Notes: a model not told the origin generated them from the letters alone. Positions 34,723-43,885 are shown, counted from the stretch's first letter. The stretch: 64,000 nucleotides of DNA from Actinoplanes campanulatus (GCF_014647795.1 NZ_BMPW01000009.1:1-64000); one strand, 5' to 3'. Numbers and translations: made by a program.

Positions 34723-35496
34723 ATGTCCAGTGAGGTGATCATTCGTAGCGGATTCCGTGGCCTGCGCTACGTCGACGGCCGGTTCGACCAGGTCCTCGAT
34801 CCCGGCCGGTACGACGTGCCGGTCAGCCGGTGGGGCCGCCGGGTGCCGAAGGTCGAGATCCTCATCGTCGACCTGCGCGAGCGTGAGCTCAACATCAAGG
34901 GCCAGGAGATCCTGACCGTCGACAAGGTCGCGGTCCGCGTCAACATCATCACCCACTTCCGGGTCGTCGACCCGGTCGCCGCCGTGGAGCGGGTGGCCGA
35001 CTACGGCGACCGCGTCTACAGCGACGTCCAGCTCGCCGCCCGGCGTTCGCTGGCGTCCATGACGCTCGAGGGCATCCTCACCAACCGCAACCAGCTCAGC
35101 GAGGACATCCTGCGCGACGTCGAGGGCGTCTCGGCCGGCTACGGCGTCGAGATCATCCGCGCCGACGTGAAGGACCTGATCTTCCCGGGCAACCTCCAGG
35201 ACGTCATGAACCGGGTGCTCACCGCCCAGCGGCTCGCCGAGGCGCAGATGATCGAGGCGCGCACGAAGGCGGACCGGGAGCGGCTCGCCGCCGAGGCCGA
35301 CGCCGAGGCGAAGCGGATCCGCGCCGACGCCGAGGTCGACGCGCTGCGCCGGCTCGCCGACGCGGCCCAGGCGTACGCCGAGCATCCGGCCCTGCTGCGG
35401 CTGCGCGAACTGGAGACGCTCGGCGCGCTCGGCGCCAACGCGGCGGCCCGTCTGTACATCGGCTTCGACAAGCACAGTGATCAACTGAACGACTAG
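34723..35496 (+). CDS. SPFH/band-7 (slipin-like) protein without TM
   Basis: 257 residues. The SPFH domain covers about 5-180: SGFRGLRYVDGRFDQVLDPG, VEILIVDLRERELNIKGQE, RVNIITHFRVVDPVAAV, and LRDVEGVSAGYGVEIIRADV with DLIFPGNLQDVMN. A coiled-coil/flotillin-like tail (AEADAEAKRIRADAEVDALR) follows. Unlike most slipins there is no N-terminal membrane helix, so it may be cytoplasmic or peripheral. The ATG at 34,723 follows AGAGGTG. It precedes the exosortase-like operon by 74 bp and might or might not belong to it. Confidence 0.82.
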   Translation: MSSEVIIRSGFRGLRYVDGRFDQVLDPGRYDVPVSRWGRRVPKVEILIVDLRERELNIKGQEILTVDKVAVRVNIITHFRVVDPVAAVERVADYGDRVYSDVQLAARRSLASMTLEGILTNRNQLSEDILRDVEGVSAGYGVEIIRADVKDLIFPGNLQDVMNRVLTAQRLAEAQMIEARTKADRERLAAEADAEAKRIRADAEVDALRRLADAAQAYAEHPALLRLRELETLGALGANAAARLYIGFDKHSDQLND

Positions 35497-35570
35497 ACCT
35501 CCTCAAGCCGGTGACGGCGCGACCGATCAGACACGTCGCGCCATCACTCGGACCCCGGAGGTCATCTGTC

Positions 35571-36119
35571 ATGCGTCTCGTTCCACCCCTGCTACGCCGG
35601 CCCCGGGCCGCGCTGGCAGCCGGCGCCGTCGCCCTGGTCGCGGCCGTCGCGGCGGCACTTCTGTTCAACGGCGGCCCGGCCGCGGCCACCTGGAAGACCC
35701 TGTCCGGCACCCCGACCTGCGACTGTGTCGTCAAGGACAGCGGCAGCGGGAAGTACCGGGCGGTCTTCGGCTACGTCAGCAACGCCTCCGCCAACGGCAC
35801 CATCGCGGCCGGCGACAACAACAGGCTCACGCTGGACGGCGGCACCATGTCCACCGACGCCAAGGTCACCACCGTCTTCCAGCCGGGCACCCACAAGGCG
35901 TCCTTCACCACCGGCTGGGTCACCAAGGAGACCAGCGTCACCTGGAAGGTCGGCGGCAAGGAGGTCACCGCCAACTGGAAGCGCCCCACCTGCGGCAACG
36001 ACGTCAGCCTGCCCGCCGGTGGCAACGGCTTCGGCCCGATCCTGGCGTTTCTGGCGGCCGGTGTCGTCGCCGTCGCGGTGACGGTGTGGCGCAAGCGCCG
36101 GGGGGCCCGGGTCTCGTGA
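35571..36119 (+). CDS. Secreted protein with C-terminal sorting-type signal, candidate exosortase substrate
   Basis: 182 residues: signal peptide about 1-38 (RAALAAGAVALVAAVAAALL, cleavage near AAA-TWK), a beta-rich exterior domain with cysteines at 50, 52 and 141, then a tripartite tail: LPAGG at 147-151, a hydrophobic stretch 154-173 and the basic end RKRRGAR at 174-180. Such tails are recognised by sortases or exosortases. ATG 35,571 follows CCGGAGG by 10 bases. The stop overlaps the PIG-L gene (GTGA), so it is the first gene of the coupled operon that encodes an exosortase-like protein three genes later. That it is the substrate is inference from position and tail. Confidence 0.7.
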   Translation: MRLVPPLLRRPRAALAAGAVALVAAVAAALLFNGGPAAATWKTLSGTPTCDCVVKDSGSGKYRAVFGYVSNASANGTIAAGDNNRLTLDGGTMSTDAKVTTVFQPGTHKASFTTGWVTKETSVTWKVGGKEVTANWKRPTCGNDVSLPAGGNGFGPILAFLAAGVVAVAVTVWRKRRGARVS

Positions 36120-36796
36120 CGCGCAGCGTGCTGGCGGTCGGGGCGCACCCCGACGACATCGAGCTCGGCTGCGGCGGAGCCCTGGCGGCCCACCGGGCCG
36201 CCGGGGACGCGGTGACGATGCTGGTGGTCACCGGTGGCCAGAGCGGCCCCGGCGCCACGGCCGGCCGGCGCGCCGAGGCGGAGGCCGCCGCGTGCAGCCT
36301 CGACTGCCTGCTCATCTGGGGGAACCTGGTGGACTGTGCGGTCAGCGCCGACGCCGCCACCATCGCCCTCATCGAACGGGCCCTGGAGCGGACCAGGGCC
36401 GACGTCGTCTACGTGCACGCGCCCGACGACTCGCACCAGGACCATCGGGCGGTCGCCGCGGCCACCGTCTCGGCGGCCCGGCACATCCGCCGGGTGCTGC
36501 ACTACCGCAGCCCGTCCACCACGAGGTTCGAGCCGTCGGTGTACGTCGACATCGCCGCCCACCTGGACCGCAAGCTCGACGCCCTGTCGTGTCACCGCAG
36601 CCAGGTGGAGAGCTCCGCGATGGTCGACCCCGAGGTGGTGGCCGCGTCGGCCCGCCACTTCGGGGCGCAGGCCCGCATACGGTACGCCGAGGCGTTCGTC
36701 CCCGGCCGTTTCGTCTGGGATCTGGCCCCGCTGCCGGTCCTCCCCGACGACCTGGTGGGGGCCGGCGACTACCTGATGGCCAGGACAGCGGCATGA
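36116..36796 (+). CDS. PIG-L family N-acetyl-sugar deacetylase
   Basis: 226 residues. The zinc-binding signature AHPDDIELGCGG lies at the N-terminus and the second ligand region HAPDDSHQDHRAV in the middle; DYLMARTAA closes the protein. PIG-L enzymes remove acetyl groups from N-acetylglucosamine linked to inositol, lipid or other carriers. The GTG at 36,116 overlaps the preceding stop and the ATG of the glycosyltransferase overlaps its own stop. In this operon it may de-acetylate a sugar in a glycolipid or glycan precursor; the substrate cannot be read from sequence. Confidence 0.9.
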   Translation: MTRSVLAVGAHPDDIELGCGGALAAHRAAGDAVTMLVVTGGQSGPGATAGRRAEAEAAACSLDCLLIWGNLVDCAVSADAATIALIERALERTRADVVYVHAPDDSHQDHRAVAAATVSAARHIRRVLHYRSPSTTRFEPSVYVDIAAHLDRKLDALSCHRSQVESSAMVDPEVVAASARHFGAQARIRYAEAFVPGRFVWDLAPLPVLPDDLVGAGDYLMARTAA

Positions 36797-38124
36797 CCGG
36801 GCGGGGGCGCCGCCGGGCGGTGTCCCCGCACCACCGCCTCGGTCTGCTCGCCCACCTCGCCGTCTTCGCGGTCACCGTCGCGGTCCTCGGGCTGGACTCC
36901 ACGCTCGGCTGGATCGCGACCGTACTCAACGTGGTCTTTCTGCTGTTCTTCTTCCGGCACCTCGGGTTCGCGGTCGCCGCCGCCCGCTGGACCGAACGCG
37001 ACCTGGACGCCCCGCTCGTCGGCGCCGAGTCGTTCACCCCGCCGGTGGCCGTGCTGGTCGCCTGCAAGGACGAGGAACTCGTCGTCGACGGCATGGTCGC
37101 GGCCCTGCTGGCGCTGGACTACCCGCACTCGGCGCTGACCGTCGTGGTCGTCGACGACGCCTCCACCGACGGCACCGGCGCCCGCCTGGACGCGCTCGCG
37201 GCCGCCGACCCGCGGCTGCGCGTGCTGCACCGGCGGACCGGCGCGGGCGGCGGCAAGTCGGGTGCGCTCAACGACGCCCTCGCCCTCGTCGACGACGCCC
37301 AGATCGCGGTCGTCTTCGACGCCGACCACCAGCCCGAACCGGACGTGCTGCGCAGGCTGGTACGCCACTTCCGCGACCCCCGGGTCGGGGCCGTCATGGG
37401 CCGGTGCGTGGTGCGCAACGGCGTCGAGTCGTCGCTGGCCTCCACCATCTTCATCGACTACCTGTCCGGCTACCTGGTCAACGAGTACGGCCGGCAGGCG
37501 CTCTTCGAACTCCCGGCGTACGGCGGGGCGAACTGCGCCGTGCGGACCGACCTGATCCGGGCGCTCGGCGGCTGGAACCCGCACACCGTCACCGAGGACA
37601 CCGACCTCACCCTGCGGCTGCTGCTCGACGGATGGCGGGTCCGCTACGACCCGTCGGCGGTCGACTTCGAGGAGGCGGTGCTCTCCTCGCGGCGGTTCTG
37701 GAAGCAGCGCTACCGGTGGGCGCGCGGCCATCAGAAGTGCCTGCGCGACTACTGGCGGCCGATCCTCACGACCCGTCACCTGTCGCCGATGGAGAAGCTC
37801 GAGACGATGCTTTTCCTCTGGGTCTACCACGTACCGGTGCTGTGTGGTCTTGGTCTTCTCCTCATCGTCCTGCGCGCCCTCGGGATCGGCGACCAGTCGG
37901 CGGTCTCCATGGTGTCGCTGTCGGCGCTGCTCTTCGCCGGCCCGTTCACCGAGCTGGCGGTCGGGCTGGTGCTGGGCCGGGTGGAACGAAGGGCGGTGTG
38001 GATGTTGATCGGGTTCATCCCGGCGTTCGGGATGTCCATCCTGACCGCCACCAAGGCCTACCTCGACGGCATGTGGGGCACCCTCTACACCTGGTCGAAG
38101 ACGGCCCGCTCGGGTGTGACATGA
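36793..38124 (+). CDS. Membrane GT2 glycosyltransferase, processive type
   Basis: 443 residues. Two N-terminal TM helices (about 15-35 and 37-56), a GT-A domain and about four C-terminal TM helices (from 340). Catalytic features of processive family 2 enzymes are present: VVDDAST, the metal motif DADHQ, TEDTDL with the general base Asp, and QRYRWARG (Q-x-x-RW) typical of hyaluronan, chitin and cellulose-type synthases. It therefore probably transfers successive sugars from a nucleotide sugar at the membrane, perhaps UDP-ManNAc or UDP-GlcNAc supplied by the downstream epimerase. ATGA overlaps couple it to both neighbours. Confidence 0.9.
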   Translation: MTGRGRRRAVSPHHRLGLLAHLAVFAVTVAVLGLDSTLGWIATVLNVVFLLFFFRHLGFAVAAARWTERDLDAPLVGAESFTPPVAVLVACKDEELVVDGMVAALLALDYPHSALTVVVVDDASTDGTGARLDALAAADPRLRVLHRRTGAGGGKSGALNDALALVDDAQIAVVFDADHQPEPDVLRRLVRHFRDPRVGAVMGRCVVRNGVESSLASTIFIDYLSGYLVNEYGRQALFELPAYGGANCAVRTDLIRALGGWNPHTVTEDTDLTLRLLLDGWRVRYDPSAVDFEEAVLSSRRFWKQRYRWARGHQKCLRDYWRPILTTRHLSPMEKLETMLFLWVYHVPVLCGLGLLLIVLRALGIGDQSAVSMVSLSALLFAGPFTELAVGLVLGRVERRAVWMLIGFIPAFGMSILTATKAYLDGMWGTLYTWSKTARSGVT

Positions 38125-40259
38125 GCCGGGTCGAGGAGCGGCTCAACCGGGCGCTCGCCCGGCGGGAACGCCGCTGGAGGCCCGCCGCCACACCGCTGCG
38201 CCGCCAGCTCGTGCTGCTCGAGCTGATCGGCGCGGTGGTCGGCTGTGTGGGCGGCTACCTGCTCTTCATCGACCCGGTACGCCGCTTCGAGGTCACCCTG
38301 GCCTCCCGGATCATCGACCTGCTCGGCGTCGACCGGGTCTCCGGCGCGCTCGGCGACGGCTTCATCGTCTTCGGCCCGAACCTGGAACCGGTCGTCGCCG
38401 AGATGACCGGATCCTGCTCGATCCTGAGCAGTGTGCTGGCCCTGGCCGCGCTGGCCGTGGTCGCCCTCCGGCAGCGCCCGCAGGCCCTTCCCGGCTTCCT
38501 GGCGGCCGCCGTCTTCGTCCTCGCCGCCAACCAGGTTCGGCTGCTCGGCTCCCTGCTGGCCGGCCGCTACTTCGCCGTCGACGCGCTGGTCTTCTTCCAC
38601 GACTGGATCGGCGCGGTCCTCAACTTCGCCTACACCCTGATCGGACTCCTCATCATGATCGGACTGACGATGTACGACGCCCAGCGCGCCGAACAGGACC
38701 GCACCGGCCGCCACACCGCCGATCGCCCGGCCGCCTGGGCCCGCCCGGGGCTCGGCCACCGGGTGCCCGTCGAGGACACCCGGGAGCCCGGTGTGCAGAT
38801 CGCCGCCGTGGTCCACCGGCGGATCCTGCCCAAGGCGGTGTCGCGCCGCCTGGCCCGCCGCCGCGAGCAGCGCCGCATCGACTACCGGGTCGGCCACGAG
38901 ACCCCGGCCCGCCGCGCCGAGATCATCCGCGAGCTGGCCGGCAAGGGCCTCGGCGTGCACACCGCCACCCTGCTGGCGGTCGCCTCGTACGAAACGGATC
39001 CTCTGGTTCTGGACACCCTGGCCGGTGTGGTCGCCGCCCGCCAGTGGGAGCCGGTCGCCGGCGGCGACGTCATCGCGCTGCGCCTGTGGGCCCGCGCCTG
39101 GCTGATGCGCGCACCCGGGCAGCGGTCCATCGCCGAGACCGGCCGCCTCGTCGCCGTCACCGGAGCGGGCGGCCCGGCCGGTGTCGCCGTCGTCAAGGCC
39201 CTCCAGGCGGCCGGCGACCACGTGCTCGCCCTCGATGCCAACCCCGACGCGGCCGGGCTGCGCCTGGCCGGCCGCAGCGCCGTACTGCCCTGTGCCGGCC
39301 ACCCCGGCTTCGCGGAAGCCCTGCTCGCCGTCCTCGAGGAGCACCGGCCGGCCGCGCTGGTCTGCACGGTCGCCGAGGAGTACGCCGCCCTCGCCCCGCT
39401 CACCCCCGCCATGGACGAGCTGGGCGTGAAGACCTGGCTGCCCGACCCGGCCGCCGCGGAACGCTGCATCGACAAGATCGCCTTCGCGAGGACCATGCAC
39501 GCCGCCGGTGTGCCGCACCCGGCGACCGCCTGGACCCCGGCCACCCTCGGCCTCGTCCCCGGCCCCTGGGTCGTCAAGCCGGCCCGCGGCCGCGGCAGCC
39601 GCGACGTGGTCCTGGTCGACGACCCGGCCGATCTCGGCCGTGCCTTCGCCGCGGTGCCCGGCGCCGTCGTGCAGACCCGCGTCACCGGCCGCGAATTCAC
39701 CGCGGACACCCTGGTCGGGCCGGACGGCACGCTGCTCGCCTGCGTACCGCGGTGGCGTGACGAGACCCGCGGCGGCGTCTCCGTGCGCGGCACCACGTTC
39801 ACGTCGGTCGCGGTCACCGAGATCGTCGCCGCCACCCTGCGCGCGGTCGGGCACACCGGGCCCGCCAACGTGCAGGGCTTCGTCGCCGACTCCGGGGACG
39901 TCACCGTCGTCGAGGTGAACCCGCGCTTCTCCGGCGGCCTGCCGCTCACCCTCGCGGCCGGTGCCGACGTCGTCGGCGCCTACCTGACCGCGATCCTCGA
40001 CCCGTCGGCGCCGCTGCCCACGCTCGGCTTCCGGCCCGGCGTGCGGATGGCCCGCCACTTCGCCGAGGTCTACTACACGGCCGACGGCACGCCGGTCGCC
40101 GACCCGCTCGACCCGGTCACCTGCTCGGTTCCCGGCTTCGGAGCGGCCAGGCCGATCGCCCACTCACCCTCCGGCCCGGCGTCCCTTCAAACCCCTTCCC
40201 CGGTACGGGCGGAGCAGGCTCCCGCGATCGACCAGGGCATGTTCGTGGCGGTGGGATGA
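38121..40259 (+). CDS. Exosortase-like membrane domain fused to ATP-grasp ligase
   Basis: 712 residues in three parts. Residues 25-190 are hydrophobic with five or so TM helices and carry the exosortase/archaeosortase triad: Cys99 (TGSCSIL), Arg140 within NQVRL, and His160 in FHDWIG; Cys-to-Arg spacing of 41 equals that of archaeosortase A as I remember it. Residues about 195-335 are basic and helical. From 340 a pre-ATP-grasp Rossmann part begins (VAVTGAGGPAGVAVVKAL), then the ATP-grasp fold with Lys486 (WVVKPARGRGS) and the Mg site Glu598/Asn600 (VVEVNPRF). One continuous frame, so the fusion is real unless the assembly is wrong. ATG 38,121 and the stop both overlap neighbours. Confidence 0.82.
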   Translation: MSRVEERLNRALARRERRWRPAATPLRRQLVLLELIGAVVGCVGGYLLFIDPVRRFEVTLASRIIDLLGVDRVSGALGDGFIVFGPNLEPVVAEMTGSCSILSSVLALAALAVVALRQRPQALPGFLAAAVFVLAANQVRLLGSLLAGRYFAVDALVFFHDWIGAVLNFAYTLIGLLIMIGLTMYDAQRAEQDRTGRHTADRPAAWARPGLGHRVPVEDTREPGVQIAAVVHRRILPKAVSRRLARRREQRRIDYRVGHETPARRAEIIRELAGKGLGVHTATLLAVASYETDPLVLDTLAGVVAARQWEPVAGGDVIALRLWARAWLMRAPGQRSIAETGRLVAVTGAGGPAGVAVVKALQAAGDHVLALDANPDAAGLRLAGRSAVLPCAGHPGFAEALLAVLEEHRPAALVCTVAEEYAALAPLTPAMDELGVKTWLPDPAAAERCIDKIAFARTMHAAGVPHPATAWTPATLGLVPGPWVVKPARGRGSRDVVLVDDPADLGRAFAAVPGAVVQTRVTGREFTADTLVGPDGTLLACVPRWRDETRGGVSVRGTTFTSVAVTEIVAATLRAVGHTGPANVQGFVADSGDVTVVEVNPRFSGGLPLTLAAGADVVGAYLTAILDPSAPLPTLGFRPGVRMARHFAEVYYTADGTPVADPLDPVTCSVPGFGAARPIAHSPSGPASLQTPSPVRAEQAPAIDQGMFVAVG

Positions 40260-41404
40260 TGAGGACGCGTCACGTGCTGGTGCCCTTCGGCACCCGGCCC
40301 GAGGTCATCAAGCTCGCCCCGGTCGTGCACGCCCTGCGCGCCGCCGGGCACCGGGTCACCGCCGTCGACACCGGCCAGCACCAGGACGCCGTGATGAGCG
40401 GCGACATCCAGCGCACTCTCGGCCTCGCCCCGGACCTGCGCCTGCCGAAACCGAACGGCCTCGGCGCCCTGGTCACCGCGGCCGCCGCGGTGCTCCCCGA
40501 TCAGGGCGCCGACCTGGTGCTGGCGCTCGGTGACACGCACACCGTGCCCGCCTACGCCCTGGCCGCCCGAGGGGCCGGCATCCCGTTCGCACACCTCGAA
40601 GCCGGCCTGCGCAGCTTCAACCCGCGCAGCCTCGAAGAGGTCAACCGCCGGGTCGCGGCGGCCACCGCCCAGCTCCACTTCGCACCCACCGACCGGGCCG
40701 CCGCGTTTCTGCGCGCCGAGGGCGTACCCGTTGAAAGGATCTTCGTGGTCGGCAACCCGGTGATCGACACCCTGCGTGCGAAGGGCGTCCGGCCGGTGCC
40801 GGCCGCCGACCGCGCCGGAGTGCTGGTCACCGCCCACCGCGCGTCCAACGTCGACGACCCGGCCCGGCTGGCCCGCCTCGTCGACGTCGTCGGCCGCCTC
40901 GCCGCGATCGGCCCGGTCCGCTTCCCGGTCCACCCGCGCACCCGCGCCCGCCTGCACGAACACGGCCTGGCCGGCCGGCTGGCCGCACTGACCGGGGTGA
41001 CCTGCGAGGACCCGCTGCCCTATGACGACCTGCTGACCGCCCTGGCCCGCGCACGCGTGGTGGTCACCGACTCCGGCGGCCTCCAGGAGGAGGCGGCCTA
41101 CCTGGGCGTGCCCGTCGTGGTGCTGCGCCGCTCCACTCCACGCTGGGAAGGCGTCGAGGCCGGAACCGCCGTCCTCACCGGAATCACCAGCAACGCCGAG
41201 GCCGACCGCGCGGTAGCCGCCGCCCACCACCTGAGCACCCCGGCCGAGCTGTCCCGGGTGGCCGCGCTGCCCTGCCCGTACGGTGACGGCCACACCGGCG
41301 CCCGGGTCGCCGCCCTGCTGGCCGACCCGGCCCTCGATGCGTTGCTCACCCTCGACGAACCCGACCACACCGACGGCACTCTCCCCTGGGAACTCGCGTC
41401 ATGA
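40256..41404 (+). CDS. wecB: UDP-N-acetylglucosamine 2-epimerase
   Basis: 382 residues, the full family length. Signatures: PFGTRPEVIKLAPVVHAL, DTGQHQD, LALGDTHTVPAYALAA, HLEAGLRSFN, AHRASNVDDP in place of the common HRxEN, and TDSGGLQEEA near the end. The enzyme interconverts UDP-GlcNAc and UDP-ManNAc, used for cell-wall and surface glycans. Start at ATG 40,256 (a second ATG follows immediately) overlaps the exosortase/ATP-grasp stop. It could supply the GT2 enzyme of the same operon with UDP-ManNAc. Confidence 0.9.
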   Translation: MMRTRHVLVPFGTRPEVIKLAPVVHALRAAGHRVTAVDTGQHQDAVMSGDIQRTLGLAPDLRLPKPNGLGALVTAAAAVLPDQGADLVLALGDTHTVPAYALAARGAGIPFAHLEAGLRSFNPRSLEEVNRRVAAATAQLHFAPTDRAAAFLRAEGVPVERIFVVGNPVIDTLRAKGVRPVPAADRAGVLVTAHRASNVDDPARLARLVDVVGRLAAIGPVRFPVHPRTRARLHEHGLAGRLAALTGVTCEDPLPYDDLLTALARARVVVTDSGGLQEEAAYLGVPVVVLRRSTPRWEGVEAGTAVLTGITSNAEADRAVAAAHHLSTPAELSRVAALPCPYGDGHTGARVAALLADPALDALLTLDEPDHTDGTLPWELAS

Positions 41405-42096
41405 CCTTCTTCGAGAAGCCCCCGCTGGCCGTCGTCATCGACCTCGACGACACCCTCTACCCACAGTCCACCTACCTGTACGGGGCCTCCCGCGCGGTGG
41501 GCCGGGCCGGCGCCGCCGCCGGCCTCGACCAGATCCGCCTCAGCCGTGCGGTCCGCCGCCAGCTCGTCGCGGGCTCGGACCGGGGCGGCACCATCGACCG
41601 GGCCCTGGCCGCCTACGGCATCGGCCCCGACCTGGCCGCCGACCTGATCCCCACGCTGGTCGCGGCGTTCACCGCCTACCGCCCCCGCCGCCTGCCGAGC
41701 TACCCCGGCGCGAAGGCTGCGCTGGCCGCGATCAGCGCCCGCTACCCGGTAGCCTGCCTCACCGACGGCAACCCGGCGATCCAGCGCGCCAAACTCGCCG
41801 CCACCGGCTTGACGGACGCCTTCGCCACCATCGTCATCACCGACGAGCTGGGCGGTCGCACGCTGCGCAAACCCCACCCCGAGGGCCTGCGCCAGGTGGC
41901 CGAGACGCTCGGCGTACACCCCTCGGACCTGGTCGTGATCGGCGACCGCCCCGGCAAGGACATGGCCGTGGCGGCGGCCCTGGGCGCCCGCTCCATCCGG
42001 GTCCGAACCGGCGAGTACGCCGACGCCCCCGACGCGCCCCCCGCCACCGCCTGCGTCCCCGACCTGACCGCCGCCGCCACCCTCCTCGGCGTCTGA
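41401..42096 (+). CDS. HAD-superfamily hydrolase
   Basis: 231 residues. HAD motif I is IDLDDTLYPQ, motif II VACLTDGN, Lys in RKPHPEG and motif IV VIGDRPGKDM. It resembles phosphatases that act on sugar or nucleotide phosphates and has a helical cap after motif I. ATGA overlap with the epimerase makes it the last of six coupled genes. Its role may be dephosphorylation of a sugar or lipid intermediate. ATG at 41,401. Confidence 0.85.
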   Translation: MTFFEKPPLAVVIDLDDTLYPQSTYLYGASRAVGRAGAAAGLDQIRLSRAVRRQLVAGSDRGGTIDRALAAYGIGPDLAADLIPTLVAAFTAYRPRRLPSYPGAKAALAAISARYPVACLTDGNPAIQRAKLAATGLTDAFATIVITDELGGRTLRKPHPEGLRQVAETLGVHPSDLVVIGDRPGKDMAVAAALGARSIRVRTGEYADAPDAPPATACVPDLTAAATLLGV

Positions 42097-42166
42097 CTCT
42101 TTCGGCCCCGGGAGCGGTGTGCTCGCCGGTAGCCTTCACCTGGGAGTCTGCGGCGGGTTGGGGGCG

Positions 42167-43885
42167 ATGGCCGTGAACCCGGTAAGCATCGCGGGACGGC
42201 CGGAGGCTGCCCCGGTACGCCGGGGTCTGTGGATCTGCGCGGCCACGGTGATCGCGGTGACCCTGGCCGTGGCGCCGGTCGCCGGCCATCGCATGGCTGT
42301 TCACCCGAACCTGATCAACGCGTTCTTCGTCCTCATGGCGTCCGCGGACCTGCTGACCGCGCACCTGCTGATGCAGCAGTTCCTGGCCGCCGGCCGGCTG
42401 GCGACGCTCGGCCTGTCGTCGGCCTACCTCTACTCCACCCTGATGATGGTTCCCTACGCCGTCGTCTTCACCCGGATCCAGCACCAGGGCATGGACTCGA
42501 TCTGGGCCGAGGTCTGCGGACCGTGGCTGTTCCTGCTGGTCCTGGGTGGTTTCCCGGCGCTGGTGGCGGCGCAACCGTACGTCGTCGCGGCGCTGCCGGC
42601 CCGGTGGAGCGAAGTGGCCCGGCGACGGCGGCGGGTGGCCGCCGTGGTCGCGGCGGGTGCGATGGTCACGCTGGTGGGCGTGGTGACGGCTGTCGTCGTC
42701 GGTGCGGCGGAGTGGCTGCCCCGGATCTATCACGGCGGCACACCGACCGGGGCCGTCCGCTGGGCGGTGGCCGCGACGATGCTGGTCACGATCGCCGCCC
42801 TGATCACGGTGATCAGAGGCCTGCGTTACCGGCCGCCGGTGGAGGGATGGGTGGTGGTGGCGATCAGCGCGTCCGTGGCCACCGAGACCCTGTTCCTGGC
42901 CGCTCCGCATCGCTACACGCTGGCCTACTACATGGCACGGATCACTCTGCTGGTCTCCTCCGGGGTGGTGCTGGTGGCCCTGATAGCCGAGACCGCGAGT
43001 CTCTACCGCCGGCTCGCGGCCGCTCACGAGGATCTCGACCGGGCGCATCGCGAACTGGGCCGCCGGGCCGGGAATCTGGCCGTCATGAATCGGGAGCTGG
43101 AGGCCGCGGGCGCCTGGAAGAGCGACATCATCGCCACCCTGACCCACGAGATCAACCAGCCGCTGGCGGTGATCTCGGCCTACTCCGAGGAACTGACCCA
43201 GGAGTGGGACACCACCACCGACAGCGAACGCCGCGCGGCCGTCCAGACGCTGGGCAGGCGGGTCAACCAGTTGCTCGACATGGCCGCCCACCTGCTCGCC
43301 CTCTGCCGCGCCGAGCCGGGCGAGATCGACACCCGGCCCGTCGTCCTGCCGGTCGAGCAGGCGCTGGCCCGTGTCAAGGACAACCTGACGCGAAAGGCCC
43401 GGACGAGGGTCAGCGTCGACCCCGGGCCGCCCGGAGCCGCCGTCTGGGCCGACCCGGTGCACATCCACGAGGTGCTGACCAACTTCGTCACGAACGCGGT
43501 CAAGTACAGCCCCGGCGACATCCACGTGTCGGCGACCCTCGACAACGCGGACGGCCAGGTCCTGTTCGCCGTCACCGATGAGGGCGACGGGGTGCCGCCG
43601 GACTTCGTCGAGCACCTCTTCGACCGCTTCACCCAGGCCGATCGGTCCGGCGGCGAGAGAACCGGCGCCGGGTTCGGTCTCTACCTGTCCCGGCTGCTCG
43701 CCGAGGCGAACCACGGCCGCGTCTGGTACGAGGACGCCGTCCCCCACGGCAGCCGGTTCGTGCTGGGCCTGCCCCACGCGCAGCACAGCCCGGAGACCCG
43801 CGGCGCCGGGTCACCGCCACTGGCGGGCGCCGCCGACCGAGGTCCGGTGACCAGCCGCGGGTCAGCCGGCGACCGCGAATCGTAG
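42167..43885 (+). CDS. Membrane sensor histidine kinase (MASE4-like input)
   Basis: 572 residues from the ATG at 42,167; an in-frame GTG at 42,119 after GGGAGC is the alternative. Eight or so TM helices fill residues 15-270 and resemble a MASE4 sensory module (LINAFFVLMASADLLTAHLL). A coiled coil links to the kinase: the H-box is LTHEINQPLAVI with His327, the N-box NFVTNAVKYS, then DEGDGVPP and GAGFGLYLS. No response regulator adjoins. The 3' end overlaps the convergent P450 by 24 bp. Confidence 0.86.
   Translation: MAVNPVSIAGRPEAAPVRRGLWICAATVIAVTLAVAPVAGHRMAVHPNLINAFFVLMASADLLTAHLLMQQFLAAGRLATLGLSSAYLYSTLMMVPYAVVFTRIQHQGMDSIWAEVCGPWLFLLVLGGFPALVAAQPYVVAALPARWSEVARRRRRVAAVVAAGAMVTLVGVVTAVVVGAAEWLPRIYHGGTPTGAVRWAVAATMLVTIAALITVIRGLRYRPPVEGWVVVAISASVATETLFLAAPHRYTLAYYMARITLLVSSGVVLVALIAETASLYRRLAAAHEDLDRAHRELGRRAGNLAVMNRELEAAGAWKSDIIATLTHEINQPLAVISAYSEELTQEWDTTTDSERRAAVQTLGRRVNQLLDMAAHLLALCRAEPGEIDTRPVVLPVEQALARVKDNLTRKARTRVSVDPGPPGAAVWADPVHIHEVLTNFVTNAVKYSPGDIHVSATLDNADGQVLFAVTDEGDGVPPDFVEHLFDRFTQADRSGGERTGAGFGLYLSRLLAEANHGRVWYEDAVPHGSRFVLGLPHAQHSPETRGAGSPPLAGAADRGPVTSRGSAGDRES

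Noticed and set aside
38085-40163. 692-codon minus-strand frame opposite the exosortase/ATP-grasp gene
   Set aside because: Asp/Gly/Arg-rich shadow without family signal; plus strand has catalytic motifs and coupled starts.
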